Assembly (NCBI GenBank): GCA_902475245.1
Contig: CABRYP010000019.1
Span: 1-45,685, forward strand
Direction: 5' to 3'
Length of the DNA stretch: 45,685 bases
Source: an uncultured Collinsella sp.
GTDB lineage: Bacteria > Actinomycetota > Coriobacteriia > Coriobacteriales > Coriobacteriaceae
Below the pieces are notes generated by a model. The model was not told the origin of the DNA, ran no database searches, and saw nothing but the letters and a program-made list of their open reading frames with translations. The translations under genes were made by a program, and so were the position numbers. Shown here one piece after another: positions 23,988 through 32,131 of the stretch. Within the stretch, counting starts at the first letter, position 1; every line of letters starts with the position of its first letter.

Positions 23988-25724
23988 GTGGTATTCAAAG
24001 ACGGTAACGATATGGAATTGAGTGATAAGGACATTAGGCTATTCTCGCGTCGAGCGGCTCTTGCGGGTGCGGCGGGCGCGCTGGCACTTGCCGGGACGGG
24101 GCTTACGGGCTGTTCAGTCGGCGGGGCCGGCACGGGTGCCGCATCCACTGCGAGCAACGAGCTCACCGACGAGCAAAAGAAGTTCCACAAGCAGATTCTC
24201 GCGACCTACGACGTCGAGAAGCAGGCGGCCATCAAAGACCAGCTCGATGCTGATTACGCCGCAGGCAGCTTCGACGAAACCGCCCCGTTCGTCAAGGCAG
24301 ATCCCTTTGGCACCGATACCCTGAGCTGCTACATGCGCTTTGCAACGGCGGATCCCGTAACCGTCTCCTACAAGGTCGCCGAACGCAAAAAGGCCGGTGA
24401 CGCGCCCAAAGTCGCCACCTTTTCCCACACGCCCCACGGCGGCGACGCGCCGGCTACGGAGCACGAGTTCAAGGTCATCGGCCTCATTCCCAACCACAAA
24501 AACACGGTTACCCTCACCTGTACGGCACAAGACGGTATCAGTCGCACCTCGACCTTTACCGTCAAGACGCCGGCTCTCAAGGGCGAGGAAGAAGAGCGGC
24601 TCGCCGTCACGGCGGGGGAGTCCAACACGCCGCTCGCTGATGGCCTCTTTGCCATCCTGGGCAACGACTCATCCAAGCTCGACTTTATGTACCTCTACGA
24701 CAACGCGGGACAGATCCGTGGCGAGGTGCCAATCATCGGCTACCGCAGCCACCGCCTGCTGTTTCCGGGCGACGGTAGCATGATCATGAGCGTCTCGACG
24801 ACCAAGATGGCCCAGATCAACGCCATCGGCCAGGTGGTAAACGTTTGGAGCACGGGCGACTATGAGTTACACCACGACTACGCCTTCGATGGCGACGGCA
24901 ATCTGCTGGTGCTGGCGAGCCATGCCGGCTCCGAGGCCGATTTGGACGTCGACCGCGCGGCCGCCAAAAAAGACAAGGACGATCGCGTTAATGTCGAGGA
25001 CCTCATCATTAAGATTGACGTGACCACCGGTGACGCCAATCTCGTCGTGGACCTGGGCGATATATTCCCCGACCTCAAGGCAAGCGCTAAGGTGGCCTCG
25101 GACGGCGATCTGGATTGGATTCATATCAACACGATTCAGTGGCTCGGCGGCGGCACCGTTCTGCTCAGCTCGCGCGAGACCTCAACGGTTATCAAGCTCA
25201 CGGATATCTACGGCACGCCTACGGTCGATTGGCTTATGGGCTCGCCCGATTTTTGGGCTGACTCGGGCTTTGAGGACAAGTTGCTTCAGGCCCAAGGCGA
25301 TTTCTCGCTCAACGCGGGCCAGCATAGCGTGACCTATCTGCCGAGTTCTGACACGGTAACGACCGGTCGCTACCAAGTGCTGCTGTACGACAACAATTTT
25401 GGTGCAGCCGAGAGCTATCCCAAGTTCGACTGGGGTCAGCTGGGCGCCGCGGTGGTGACCGACTACAGTAAGGGAACGCATTCGTTTGGACGCATCTTTA
25501 CGGTGGACGAGACCGCGCGCACCTACGAGCTTGTGGACCAGATCGCAGTGCCGTTCTCGGGCTACGTGAGCAGCGCGCAACGTGTCGGCGATCCAAATAG
25601 TATGCTCGTGGCATCGGACCAGGCCAAGACCTTCACCGAGTACGATCGCTATGGACTGCCCATCGCTACCTATGAGATGGAAGCCGAGAAGTACATCTAC
25701 CGCGTGTACAAGTACGAGCTGTAG
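23988..25724 (+). CDS. Aryl-sulfate sulfotransferase (ASST), Tat-exported lipoprotein
   Basis: This PAPS-independent sulfotransferase moves sulfate from one phenol sulfate to another phenol. From GTG 23988 (GAGGA 8 nt upstream) it has 578 residues; ATG 24012 and ATG 23973 are alternatives. The N-terminus has a twin-arginine motif (FSRRAAL), a hydrophobic stretch and a lipobox LTGC (Cys42), predicting a Tat-exported lipoprotein. An N-terminal beta domain precedes the propeller. Counted from the GTG, the four catalytic positions known for the family appear in order: His295 (HHDYAFDGDGN), His379 (DWIHINTIQW), Arg396 (SSRETSTV) and His446 (GQHSV). In gut bacteria such enzymes act on phenolic drugs, bile or polyphenol sulfates. 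It appears monocistronic. Confidence 0.88.
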   Translation: MVFKDGNDMELSDKDIRLFSRRAALAGAAGALALAGTGLTGCSVGGAGTGAASTASNELTDEQKKFHKQILATYDVEKQAAIKDQLDADYAAGSFDETAPFVKADPFGTDTLSCYMRFATADPVTVSYKVAERKKAGDAPKVATFSHTPHGGDAPATEHEFKVIGLIPNHKNTVTLTCTAQDGISRTSTFTVKTPALKGEEEERLAVTAGESNTPLADGLFAILGNDSSKLDFMYLYDNAGQIRGEVPIIGYRSHRLLFPGDGSMIMSVSTTKMAQINAIGQVVNVWSTGDYELHHDYAFDGDGNLLVLASHAGSEADLDVDRAAAKKDKDDRVNVEDLIIKIDVTTGDANLVVDLGDIFPDLKASAKVASDGDLDWIHINTIQWLGGGTVLLSSRETSTVIKLTDIYGTPTVDWLMGSPDFWADSGFEDKLLQAQGDFSLNAGQHSVTYLPSSDTVTTGRYQVLLYDNNFGAAESYPKFDWGQLGAAVVTDYSKGTHSFGRIFTVDETARTYELVDQIAVPFSGYVSSAQRVGDPNSMLVASDQAKTFTEYDRYGLPIATYEMEAEKYIYRVYKYEL

Positions 25725-25791
25725 CGCTGCGCTCGGCTGTGCTTGTGCCCCGCGGCTGTGCTCTCGTGCCGGGCCCACCTCGCGTCCCGCA

Positions 25792-26931
25792 TCACTCCAC
25801 GTCAAACTCCACGCGATCGAGCTCGGGCACGTTGAGGTCGATGAGCTTGCGGGCAACGCGGCGGTCGTGCTCCCCGAGCGCCTCGCTTGTCGTTACGTGA
25901 GCGACAGTCTGGCGCTCGACAAGGCCCTCCTTGTCGCCTTCGGTAGCCGAAGTCTCGACGGCGACGGTGTAATCCTTAAAGCCCGGCAGCACCGCGGAAA
26001 GTTCGCGCGTGGTTTCGGTGACGCCGTAGCCGTCCTGCACGCCGGCCTGCGCCGAGCCAATGGACCCCGCGGTCATAACGATGCAGGGGATGGCAAAGAT
26101 CACCGTACCCACGATGATGCGGCGGCGCACCTTGTGCGACAGCTCATCGACCTCGGCATTTTCCTCAGCGGTCACAATGCCGTCGCCGTTGAGGTCACGC
26201 TTGAGCGGTACACGTAAAAGAAGCAATACGGCTTCGGCCGCCAGTGCGATAAAGACGACGTTGATGCCAAATTCGTAGAGGGCCGAGAGGAACAGCGACC
26301 CGCTCGCGATGGCAATGCCGTAGCCCGCCGCGCACAGGGGCGGCATGAGCGCAGTCGCCACGGCTACGCCGGCAATGAGCGTCGAAGGCTCCTGGTCGCG
26401 CGAGTTGCCCAGCCCGCCCGCAAAGCCGCCCGCGAGCGCGACGGCAAGGTCCCATACGGTGGGTGTCGAGTTATCGATGATGGCGGCCGTGGTGGTGCCA
26501 AGGGGCGAGAGCTTAAAATACAGCGTGGAAGTGATCAGGCAAAGGACCATCTGCAGCGCGAGGCCGGCAATTGCCTCGAGGGTAATCTCGCGGTCGAGCG
26601 TGGCGATGCCGTAGGCCATGGCAAGGACCGAGCCCATGAGCGGGCAGATGAGCATGGCGCCCACAATGGCGATGTCCGAATCGATATCGAGGCCGACACT
26701 CGCGATCAGCATGGCGATAATGAGGATGCACAGGTGAGAGCCGGTCAGGCGCGCCCCGTTTACAAAGCGCTTGCGAATCACGTGATAGGGGGCGCGACCC
26801 TCGCGAATGTTGAATGCGCGCCTCAGGAAGCGACCGGCGTTCTCCATGACCTCGCTATAGGCAGGGCGGATGCCGTGGCGCCGGTGATGGCGCTCGCGCA
26901 GTCGCTTGAGCTGCTGGTTATCGAGTTTCAT
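25792..26931 (-). CDS. DUF389 membrane protein with an EF-hand loop
   Basis: This is a 379-residue DUF389-family protein. A basic N-terminus (residues 1-60) is followed by about seven hydrophobic helices (65-235 and about 275-295) with the family motifs VGAMLICPLMGSVLAMAYG, TPTVWDLAVALAGGFAGGLG and VATALMPPLCAAGYGIA. The loop at residues 246-257, DLNGDGIVTAEE, is a textbook 12-residue EF-hand calcium loop between helices. The C-terminal soluble domain (300-379) is the usual DUF389 tail. ATG 26931 follows GAGGTG. Its convergent neighbour is the sulfotransferase. The function of DUF389 is not established. Confidence 0.88.
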   Translation of the reverse strand: MKLDNQQLKRLRERHHRRHGIRPAYSEVMENAGRFLRRAFNIREGRAPYHVIRKRFVNGARLTGSHLCILIIAMLIASVGLDIDSDIAIVGAMLICPLMGSVLAMAYGIATLDREITLEAIAGLALQMVLCLITSTLYFKLSPLGTTTAAIIDNSTPTVWDLAVALAGGFAGGLGNSRDQEPSTLIAGVAVATALMPPLCAAGYGIAIASGSLFLSALYEFGINVVFIALAAEAVLLLLRVPLKRDLNGDGIVTAEENAEVDELSHKVRRRIIVGTVIFAIPCIVMTAGSIGSAQAGVQDGYGVTETTRELSAVLPGFKDYTVAVETSATEGDKEGLVERQTVAHVTTSEALGEHDRRVARKLIDLNVPELDRVEFDVE

Positions 26932-27080
26932 GTTCACCTCGCTTCGCCGCGGGCTATGCATCGCGCCCGCTGCCTCTACTCTACACCGCGGCAGGCGGGG
27001 TGGTCATCTTGACGTGAAACTTAGACGAGTAGGTAAAGGGGGCGCGTCAAATGAGGTTGAAGCCGAGGGTTTCGGCAGAT

Positions 27081-27120
27081 ACAGAAAAGCGCGGGGCCGG
27101 ATGGTCTCCGACCCCGCGCT
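27081..27120 (-). terminator. Terminator of the OPT transporter gene
   Basis: On the minus strand AGCGCGGGGTCGG pairs with CCGGCCCCGCGCT (one mismatch) and is followed by TTTTCTGT. Confidence 0.85.
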
Positions 27121-27145
27121 CTGCACGGGTACGTTGTTGTTGGGT

Positions 27146-28849
27146 TTAGCCCAGCAGGCTCAGGCCCACGGAGATGAACGCCAGGATAACCCCGACGACG
27201 GACTCGCCGCCCAGCAGGCCACTGGCAACGACCAGGCCCTGCTCCTGGAAGGCGGCATCCTTGGCGGCCTTCTCCTCGTCCGACAGACCGGCCTCGGCGT
27301 CGCGGTGTGCGGCCCACTTGTCGTAGGCGAGCTTGACGCAGGAGCCCAGGAATGCCGTGAGCGACATGTAGAACGGCAGGTACACGCCCAGGCCGATCAT
27401 CATTGCCGGAATGCCGAGCCAGTACATGACGATGCCGGCGATAAAGCCGCCTGCGAACCACGGCACGCTCGGGATGCCCGAGACCATGGTGGCGACCACG
27501 CTTGCCTGCGCGGCCACAAAGCTCTTGTCGGGACCAAAGGCGTCCGGACCATAGGCGGTGACGAGCGCGACCATGACAGCGGCAGCGACCAGGGCGCCCA
27601 CGATGCCGCCAATGGCCTGGCCGACCCACTGTGCACGCGGGTTGGTACCCAGTACAGCTCCGGCCTTAAAGTCGTTCATGACGTCGCCCGCAAGGCCGCA
27701 CGCCACGGCCACGATGCCGGCGATAAAGAACAGCTTGACCTGTGCGAGCTGCGCGAAGGCTGCCACGATGAGCATGACGATGAGACCAAAGATCTCCATG
27801 GGGTCGATACCCGTCTGGCCGCAGCTCTGAGCGCTCATGATGGTGGTGACAAAGGTGAACAGCGTGACGATGACGGCCGGGACGGGACCGAGGTCGAGCG
27901 CGATGGCAACGATCACGGCGATTGCTGCGGTGCCCAGGCCGATGATGCCGGCGTCGAGCTTAAGCGAGCCCGAGATGAGCGACTGCTCGTCGGTGTCGGT
28001 GGAGCTGTCGGCGGCGAGGCCACGGACGATGCCGGCGACCTGCGGCAGGATGTCCTTGAGGACGACGGCGACGCCAAAGCCCATCATAAGGCCCATACCG
28101 AGGGACTTGACGATACCCTGCGCGGTCACAATATCGAACAGGCCGGCAGCGTTGCCGCCAACGATGATGCCAAAGTTGCCCAGCAGCGCGCCGGCAAACC
28201 AGAAGGCGACGGGGGCAAAGCCCACCAAAAAGCCGATGGACAGCAACATGGGCGAGTTGTAGATGGCAAAGGTCACGCCGGGGATATTGAGCGTGCACAG
28301 CATGCTGGGCACCACGCCCAGGGCGTCGCGCAACACGCTGTAGATGCCTGCAATGGCCATGGAGCCAAAGAGCTGCTTGCCGGTCTTGCCGCCGGCCTCG
28401 GTGGCGCGCAGGGTCTGAGCTGCGGCGTTGCCGGTGGGGAACTCCAGCGCGGCGTCCACGATAAAGCGACGGTGGATGAGCGCTGTTGCCAGAAGGCCCA
28501 AGATGGTGCCGGCGAGCGCCACGATGAACATGTCGAGCCAGCTGATCTGGTCGGCATAGCCCAGCATCCAGGCGCCCGGGATGGTAAACGCCAAGCCGCC
28601 GGCGACCATGGCGCCCGCGGACATGATGGTGTGGGTGACGTTGGCCTCGTTGAGGCTGGCGTTGCCCATGAGCTTCAGGAAGAACAGCGAAATGACGGCA
28701 GCGAAAATGATCGGCCAGGGGAGCGCACCCATCTTGAGGGCGGTATAGGCCGAGCTTGCCGTGATAATCACGCAGCCAAGGACGCCGATGACGACGCCGC
28801 GCAGCGTGAGTTGACCGCGCATCGAGGTGCGGTTCGAGGGATTGCTCAT
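27146..28849 (-). CDS. OPT-family oligopeptide transporter
   Basis: The 567-residue integral membrane protein of the OPT family has about 14 hydrophobic segments. Family features are ASSAYTALKMGALPWPIIFA at the first helix, LEFPTGNAAAQTLRA in the first third, and FKAGAVLGTNPRAQWVGQ and GAVLGT-type loops in the second half. Prokaryotic OPT proteins import small peptides or metal-chelate complexes using a cation gradient; the substrate here is unknown. The start at 28849 (MSNPSNRTSMRG) has AGGAG 8 nt upstream; an ATG 12 codons earlier lacks one. It is monocistronic, with a terminator downstream. Confidence 0.9.
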   Translation of the reverse strand: MSNPSNRTSMRGQLTLRGVVIGVLGCVIITASSAYTALKMGALPWPIIFAAVISLFFLKLMGNASLNEANVTHTIMSAGAMVAGGLAFTIPGAWMLGYADQISWLDMFIVALAGTILGLLATALIHRRFIVDAALEFPTGNAAAQTLRATEAGGKTGKQLFGSMAIAGIYSVLRDALGVVPSMLCTLNIPGVTFAIYNSPMLLSIGFLVGFAPVAFWFAGALLGNFGIIVGGNAAGLFDIVTAQGIVKSLGMGLMMGFGVAVVLKDILPQVAGIVRGLAADSSTDTDEQSLISGSLKLDAGIIGLGTAAIAVIVAIALDLGPVPAVIVTLFTFVTTIMSAQSCGQTGIDPMEIFGLIVMLIVAAFAQLAQVKLFFIAGIVAVACGLAGDVMNDFKAGAVLGTNPRAQWVGQAIGGIVGALVAAAVMVALVTAYGPDAFGPDKSFVAAQASVVATMVSGIPSVPWFAGGFIAGIVMYWLGIPAMMIGLGVYLPFYMSLTAFLGSCVKLAYDKWAAHRDAEAGLSDEEKAAKDAAFQEQGLVVASGLLGGESVVGVILAFISVGLSLLG

Positions 28850-28971
28850 ATAGAACTCCTTTGCGTATATCCGCTTCCCCCGCAAGCGCCGCTACGGATA
28901 CGGCGCGGGAAGTCGGGTTACCAAGGGCCGCCGCGTGAGCTCGCGCACGACCGCGCATCAGTATAGCCGCA

Positions 28972-29008
28972 AGGTAGTTAATTTGGGACGGGGCTTTTTT
29001 AGCTACCT
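28972..29008. repeat. GGGACGG-core dispersed repeat, type IV copy 1
   Basis: The arms AGGTAGTTAA and TTAGCTACCT (one mismatch) enclose TTTGGGACGGGGCTTTT. The core segment recurs inverted at 30632-30666 with different arms. Confidence 0.8.
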
Positions 29009-29023
29009 CAGGCGAAGCCGAAG

Positions 29024-29101
29024 GATGATTATTCTGGGACGGGGATTTAAAAACCATTGCGTACCTAATGATTTTTAAATCCCCGTCCCAGAATAATCAT
29101 C
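29024..29101. repeat. 30-bp perfect inverted repeat with GGGACGG cores in both arms
   Basis: The arms 29024-29053 and 29072-29101 are perfectly complementary; a further 4 bp pair inside leaves an 8-nt loop. Each arm carries one GGGACGGGG core. It lies 37 bp upstream of the coaX start; a -10-like TATACT (29106-29111) sits just beyond the right arm. Confidence 0.9.
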
Positions 29102-29138
29102 GGGATATACTGCTGGGCAGACGAAAGGAGTGCCGACG

Positions 29139-29990
29139 ATGCTTAATGGCTGCGCATATATATTGACGGTCGACGTGGGCAACACATTCATTCGCTTTGG
29201 CCTGTTTGCCGAGGATTCGGCCGCGGCGCAGGAATGCCCGCTTGCGACGTGCGAGATCACGACGCCGCCGAGCATCACGGCCGACGAGGCGCGTATGAGG
29301 CTCGTACAGGTCATGGGCGCGCTAGCAATCGATGCGGGCATGCCGGGTGTGCTCGTTCCCGCGGCGGCCGTGCTGAGTTGTGTGGTGCCGGCGCTCGAGC
29401 GCCCGTGGAAGGCGGCGCTTTCCCGCACCTGCACGGGGCGCGTGCTCACCGTGGGGCCGGGCCTCAAGACCGGCATGCCCGTGCACTACGACGATCCGGC
29501 CGAGATCGGCCCCGACCGCATCGCCGACGCCGTGGCGGCCCGTGTCGTCTACGGCTCTCCGTGTATCGTGATCGACCTGGGTACTACGACCAATATCGAG
29601 GTCATCGATGCGCGCGGAACCTTTGTCGGCGGCGTTATCGCGCCGGGTCTGGCGCTTGGCGCCCGCTCGCTTTCGGCCGCTGCGGCGCGCCTGCCGCAGG
29701 TCGAGCCCTCGGCACCCACGCATGTGATCGGTCGCAACACGCGCGAGGCCATGCGCTCGGGCGTGGTCTTGGGCGAGGTGGCCCGCATCGACGGCATGCT
29801 CGACATGGTGCTTGCCGAGATGCGCTCGACCAAGGCGGCGGGGGAGGGCAGCGTGCCCATCGTCATCACCGGCGACGATGCCGAGGCGCTCGCGGCGTTG
29901 GTCGGTCACAGCCTGACGGTAGACGACGCACTGACGCTACGGGGTCTCGCCGAACTGTACCGCATCAATCAAAAGCCCCGTCGCGCGTAG
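29139..29990 (+). CDS. coaX: Type III pantothenate kinase
   Basis: The 283-residue cytoplasmic enzyme phosphorylates pantothenate, the first step of coenzyme A synthesis. As an ASKHA-fold kinase it shows the phosphate motif TVDVGNTFIRFGLF near the start, the CoaX-typical IGPDRIADAVAA, the adenosine motif VIDLGTTTNIEVID and VGGVIAPGLALGARSL, and the C-terminal ITGDDAEAL. ATG 29139 is 8 nt after AAAGGAG; a GTG at 29130 is too close. The next gene begins 83 bp downstream behind a TACAAT box at 30034-30039, so it may have its own promoter. Confidence 0.95.
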   Translation: MLNGCAYILTVDVGNTFIRFGLFAEDSAAAQECPLATCEITTPPSITADEARMRLVQVMGALAIDAGMPGVLVPAAAVLSCVVPALERPWKAALSRTCTGRVLTVGPGLKTGMPVHYDDPAEIGPDRIADAVAARVVYGSPCIVIDLGTTTNIEVIDARGTFVGGVIAPGLALGARSLSAAAARLPQVEPSAPTHVIGRNTREAMRSGVVLGEVARIDGMLDMVLAEMRSTKAAGEGSVPIVITGDDAEALAALVGHSLTVDDALTLRGLAELYRINQKPRRA

Positions 29991-30073
29991 CGATGGGGGC
30001 GGTGGGACAAAAACGTCTCCACCTTTCACCTGCTACAATGGGTCAAACTATTGCGATTTCGGAGGTGTCTGCC

Positions 30074-30598
30074 ATGTCGGACGATCTTCATCAAACTGCG
30101 TCGGGCAAGCGCCGCGACGTTATTAGCTGGGACGAGTTCTTTATGAGCGTGGCCATCGCCGCGCAGCGCCGCAGCAAAGATCCCAATACGCAGGTGGGCG
30201 CGTGCATCGCCAGCACCAACCACCGCATCCTTTCGGTGGGCTACAACGGTACGCCCTCGGCACTCAACGATGACTTTTTCCCGTGGGGCACGAGCGATGA
30301 CCCGCTGCAGGACAAGCATAACTACGTAGTCCATGCCGAAGCCAACGCCGTGCTCAACTACCGCGGCTCGCTCAAAGACCTTGAGGGTTCCACGGTCTAC
30401 GTCACGCTGTTCCCGTGTCATGACTGCGCCAAGATCCTGGCGCAGGTGGGCGTGGGCGAGGTTGTCTACCTGGACAATAAGTACGCCGACACCGACGACG
30501 GCCGCATCAGCCGTCGCATTCTCGACTCCTGCGGCATTAGCTACCGCCAGGTTATCGTCGATGTCCACATCGGCACCGGGGAACAAACTCAGCAGTAG
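30074..30598 (+). CDS. dCMP deaminase family protein
   Basis: The 174-residue zinc deaminase converts dCMP to dUMP for thymidylate synthesis (ComEB-type). The zinc site is complete: VHAEANAVLN (His and catalytic Glu) and FPCHDCAKIL (two Cys). SVAIAAQRRSKDPNTQVGA and VGYNGTP are the usual upstream motifs. ATG 30074 follows GGAGGTG at good distance. The frame is open far upstream across coaX, but that part is a shadow. A dispersed repeat hairpin lies 33 bp after the stop. Confidence 0.93.
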   Translation: MSDDLHQTASGKRRDVISWDEFFMSVAIAAQRRSKDPNTQVGACIASTNHRILSVGYNGTPSALNDDFFPWGTSDDPLQDKHNYVVHAEANAVLNYRGSLKDLEGSTVYVTLFPCHDCAKILAQVGVGEVVYLDNKYADTDDGRISRRILDSCGISYRQVIVDVHIGTGEQTQQ

Positions 30599-30631
30599 CG
30601 GCAGCGTGTGCTAGCGCCGGGCGTCGGCAAA

Positions 30632-30666
30632 AGCAGCTAAAAAAGCCCCGTCCCAAATTGACTGCT
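30632..30666. repeat. GGGACGG-core dispersed repeat, type IV copy 2 (inverted)
   Basis: The core AAAAAAGCCCCGTCCCAAATT is split here as AAAAAAGCCC and CGTCCCAAATT. It matches the complement of 28978-29000, but the arms are AGCAG and CTGCT instead of the AGGTAG/CTACCT pair there. Confidence 0.75.
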
Positions 30667-30737
30667 CGTGAAAGTCGTGTCCGCACGCATGGCTGGCGCC
30701 TAAGCGGGTACATGGCTGTAGTAACATAGCCCCTGTC

Positions 30738-30753
30738 CGCGGGCGTGCCCGCG
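30738..30753 (+). promoter_or_regulatory. GC hairpin in the leader of the Nfu gene
   Basis: CGCGGGC-GT-GCCCGCG is a perfect 7-bp stem with a 2-nt loop, 10 nt upstream of the AAAGGAG ribosome site. A -10-like TAACAT lies at 30722-30727. Its role is unknown; it could stabilise the mRNA 5' end. Confidence 0.4.
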
Positions 30754-30775
30754 TTATTGTGAGAAAGGAGCCCCT

Positions 30776-31054
30776 GTGGCTGTTAACGAAGAGCTGCTTA
30801 AGAAGGTTCTTGAGGAGATCCGCCCCAACCTGCAGGCTGACGGCGGCGATATGGAGTATGTGGGCGTCGACGACGAGGGCGTCGTCCAGCTTGAGCTTCA
30901 GGGTGCCTGCGCCGGCTGCCCTATGAGCGCACTGACCCTGTCCATGGGTATCGAGCGTATTCTCAAGGAGCACGTACCCGGCGTTACCCGTGTCGAGCAG
31001 GTCAATGCCTCCGGCGAGACCGAGGACCTGTACGACGAGTACGCGCCGTTCTAA
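30776..31054 (+). CDS. NifU-like iron-sulfur carrier (Nfu domain)
   Basis: The 92-residue protein consists of a single Nfu (NifU C-terminal) domain: VLEEIRPNLQADGGDMEYV followed by the cluster-ligating CAGCPMS and a C-terminal helix. Two monomers would hold one 4Fe-4S cluster and hand it to apo-proteins, useful in an anaerobe with many iron-sulfur enzymes such as the activase in this window. GTG start with AAAGGAG 5 nt upstream. A terminator-like hairpin follows before lgt. Confidence 0.92.
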   Translation: MAVNEELLKKVLEEIRPNLQADGGDMEYVGVDDEGVVQLELQGACAGCPMSALTLSMGIERILKEHVPGVTRVEQVNASGETEDLYDEYAPF

Positions 31055-31103
31055 GATGCGAAAGCTGCGGACGGCGTACTCCGCATAGACGTTACGCCCA
31101 AAT

Positions 31104-31139
31104 ATGCGGCTGCGAGCGAAAGGCCCGCGGCCGCATTTG
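31104..31139 (+). terminator. Hairpin between the Nfu gene and lgt
   Basis: ATGCGGCTGCG pairs with CGCGGCCGCAT (one wobble), with an 11-nt loop, followed by TTGT. It is a weak terminator by its T content. Confidence 0.5.
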
Positions 31140-31163
31140 TATGTAGGGAGTAGGAGGGTCGAC

Positions 31164-31985
31164 ATGCTCAACGACCTCTACCATATGCTTGATCCCGTCG
31201 CCATTTCGGCGGGGCCCATCACCATCTACTGGTACGGCTTGGCCTATGTGGTCGGAGCTCTGCTCACGGCGGTCGTCATGTACCGCACACAGCGCCGTTG
31301 GGGTTTCGATATTACAGGTGACGACCTGACAAGCGTCGTGGTCGGCGTGGTCTTTGGCCTTATCATCGGCGCCCGCCTGTTCTACGTCATCTTTTACGGC
31401 GACGGCTACTACTGGGTACATCCGCTCGAGATCTTTGCCACCAACGAGGGCGGCATGAGCTTTCATGGCGGCCTGGTGGGCGGCATCATCGGTGGCGCGC
31501 TCGTGTGCCGTATGTACAAGCTCGATGCCTGGACTATCGCCGACCTTGCCGTTATCGGTGCTCCGCTGGCCCTGTGCCTGGGGCGCTGCGCCAACTTTGT
31601 CAACGGCGAGCTGTGGGGCAAGCCGACCGATCTGCCCTGGGGTGTGATCTTCGGCGGCGCCGCGGGCGATATGCCACGTCACCCCTCCCAGCTCTACGAG
31701 GCATTTCTCGAGGGCATTGTGCTCTTCTGCATTCTGCAGGTGTTCAGCCGCAAAAAACCGCTGCTGCCCCAGGGTACGTTTATGGGCGTGTTTGTGATGG
31801 GTTACGGCATCGTCCGCTTCCTCGTTGAGTTTGTGCGCGTGCCCGATGCCCAGCTGGGCTATCTGCTGGGCGGCGTCATCACCATGGGTCAGCTGCTGAG
31901 CCTGCCGCTCGTAATCGCAGGACTGGCGCTCATCATCTTCGCCCGACACCGCAATCGCCCCCAGCGCATCTACCTCGACGCCTAG
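31164..31985 (+). CDS. lgt: Prolipoprotein diacylglyceryl transferase
   Basis: The 273-residue, seven-helix membrane enzyme adds diacylglycerol from phosphatidylglycerol to the lipobox cysteine of prolipoproteins. The signature GRCANFVNGELWG (GRxxNFxNxE) and the conserved MSFHGGLVGG are present, as are the early YWYGLAYVVG and the late RFLVEFVRVPD. It would modify the Tat lipoproteins in this window (the amino-acid binding protein and the sulfotransferase). ATG 31164 is chosen because AGGAGGG lies 6 nt upstream; in-frame codons before it lack a ribosome site. Confidence 0.95.
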   Translation: MLNDLYHMLDPVAISAGPITIYWYGLAYVVGALLTAVVMYRTQRRWGFDITGDDLTSVVVGVVFGLIIGARLFYVIFYGDGYYWVHPLEIFATNEGGMSFHGGLVGGIIGGALVCRMYKLDAWTIADLAVIGAPLALCLGRCANFVNGELWGKPTDLPWGVIFGGAAGDMPRHPSQLYEAFLEGIVLFCILQVFSRKKPLLPQGTFMGVFVMGYGIVRFLVEFVRVPDAQLGYLLGGVITMGQLLSLPLVIAGLALIIFARHRNRPQRIYLDA

Positions 31986-31996
31986 CCACCACATGT

Positions 31997-32027
31997 CACC
32001 ACAAGGGGGACAGGCACCTTTGTGGTG
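31997..32027. repeat. GGGACAG-core dispersed repeat, type II copy 2
   Basis: CACCACAAGG and CCTTTGTGGTG enclose GGGACAGGCA. It is near-identical to 5531-5571 with shorter arms, and lies 11 bp after lgt, so it may also serve as terminator. Confidence 0.8.
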
Positions 32028-32040
32028 GTTTTGCCGGGCA

Positions 32041-32111
32041 ACGATGACAGAACCGTAACGTTTCCCCAGATAAAACCTGCCAAAATAAACCTGTCCCTTT
32101 TTGGCAGGTTT
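32041..32111. repeat. GGGACAG-core dispersed repeat, type I copy 2 (inverted)
   Basis: In this orientation it reads AACGTTTCCCCAGATAAAA, then AACCTGCCAAAATAAAC, CTGTCCC and TTTTTGGCAGGTT. Here both arms of the hairpin are intact, and the AACGTTT/CAGATAAAA tail is shared with the copies at 5341 and 36956. Confidence 0.85.
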
Positions 32112-32131
32112 CTAGAAAGGCTATTCGGACT

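Noticed and set aside
28850..28971. Riboswitch or T-box upstream of the OPT transporter gene
   Set aside because: I could not find a conserved riboswitch core or a T-box sequence, only scattered GC-rich short stems.
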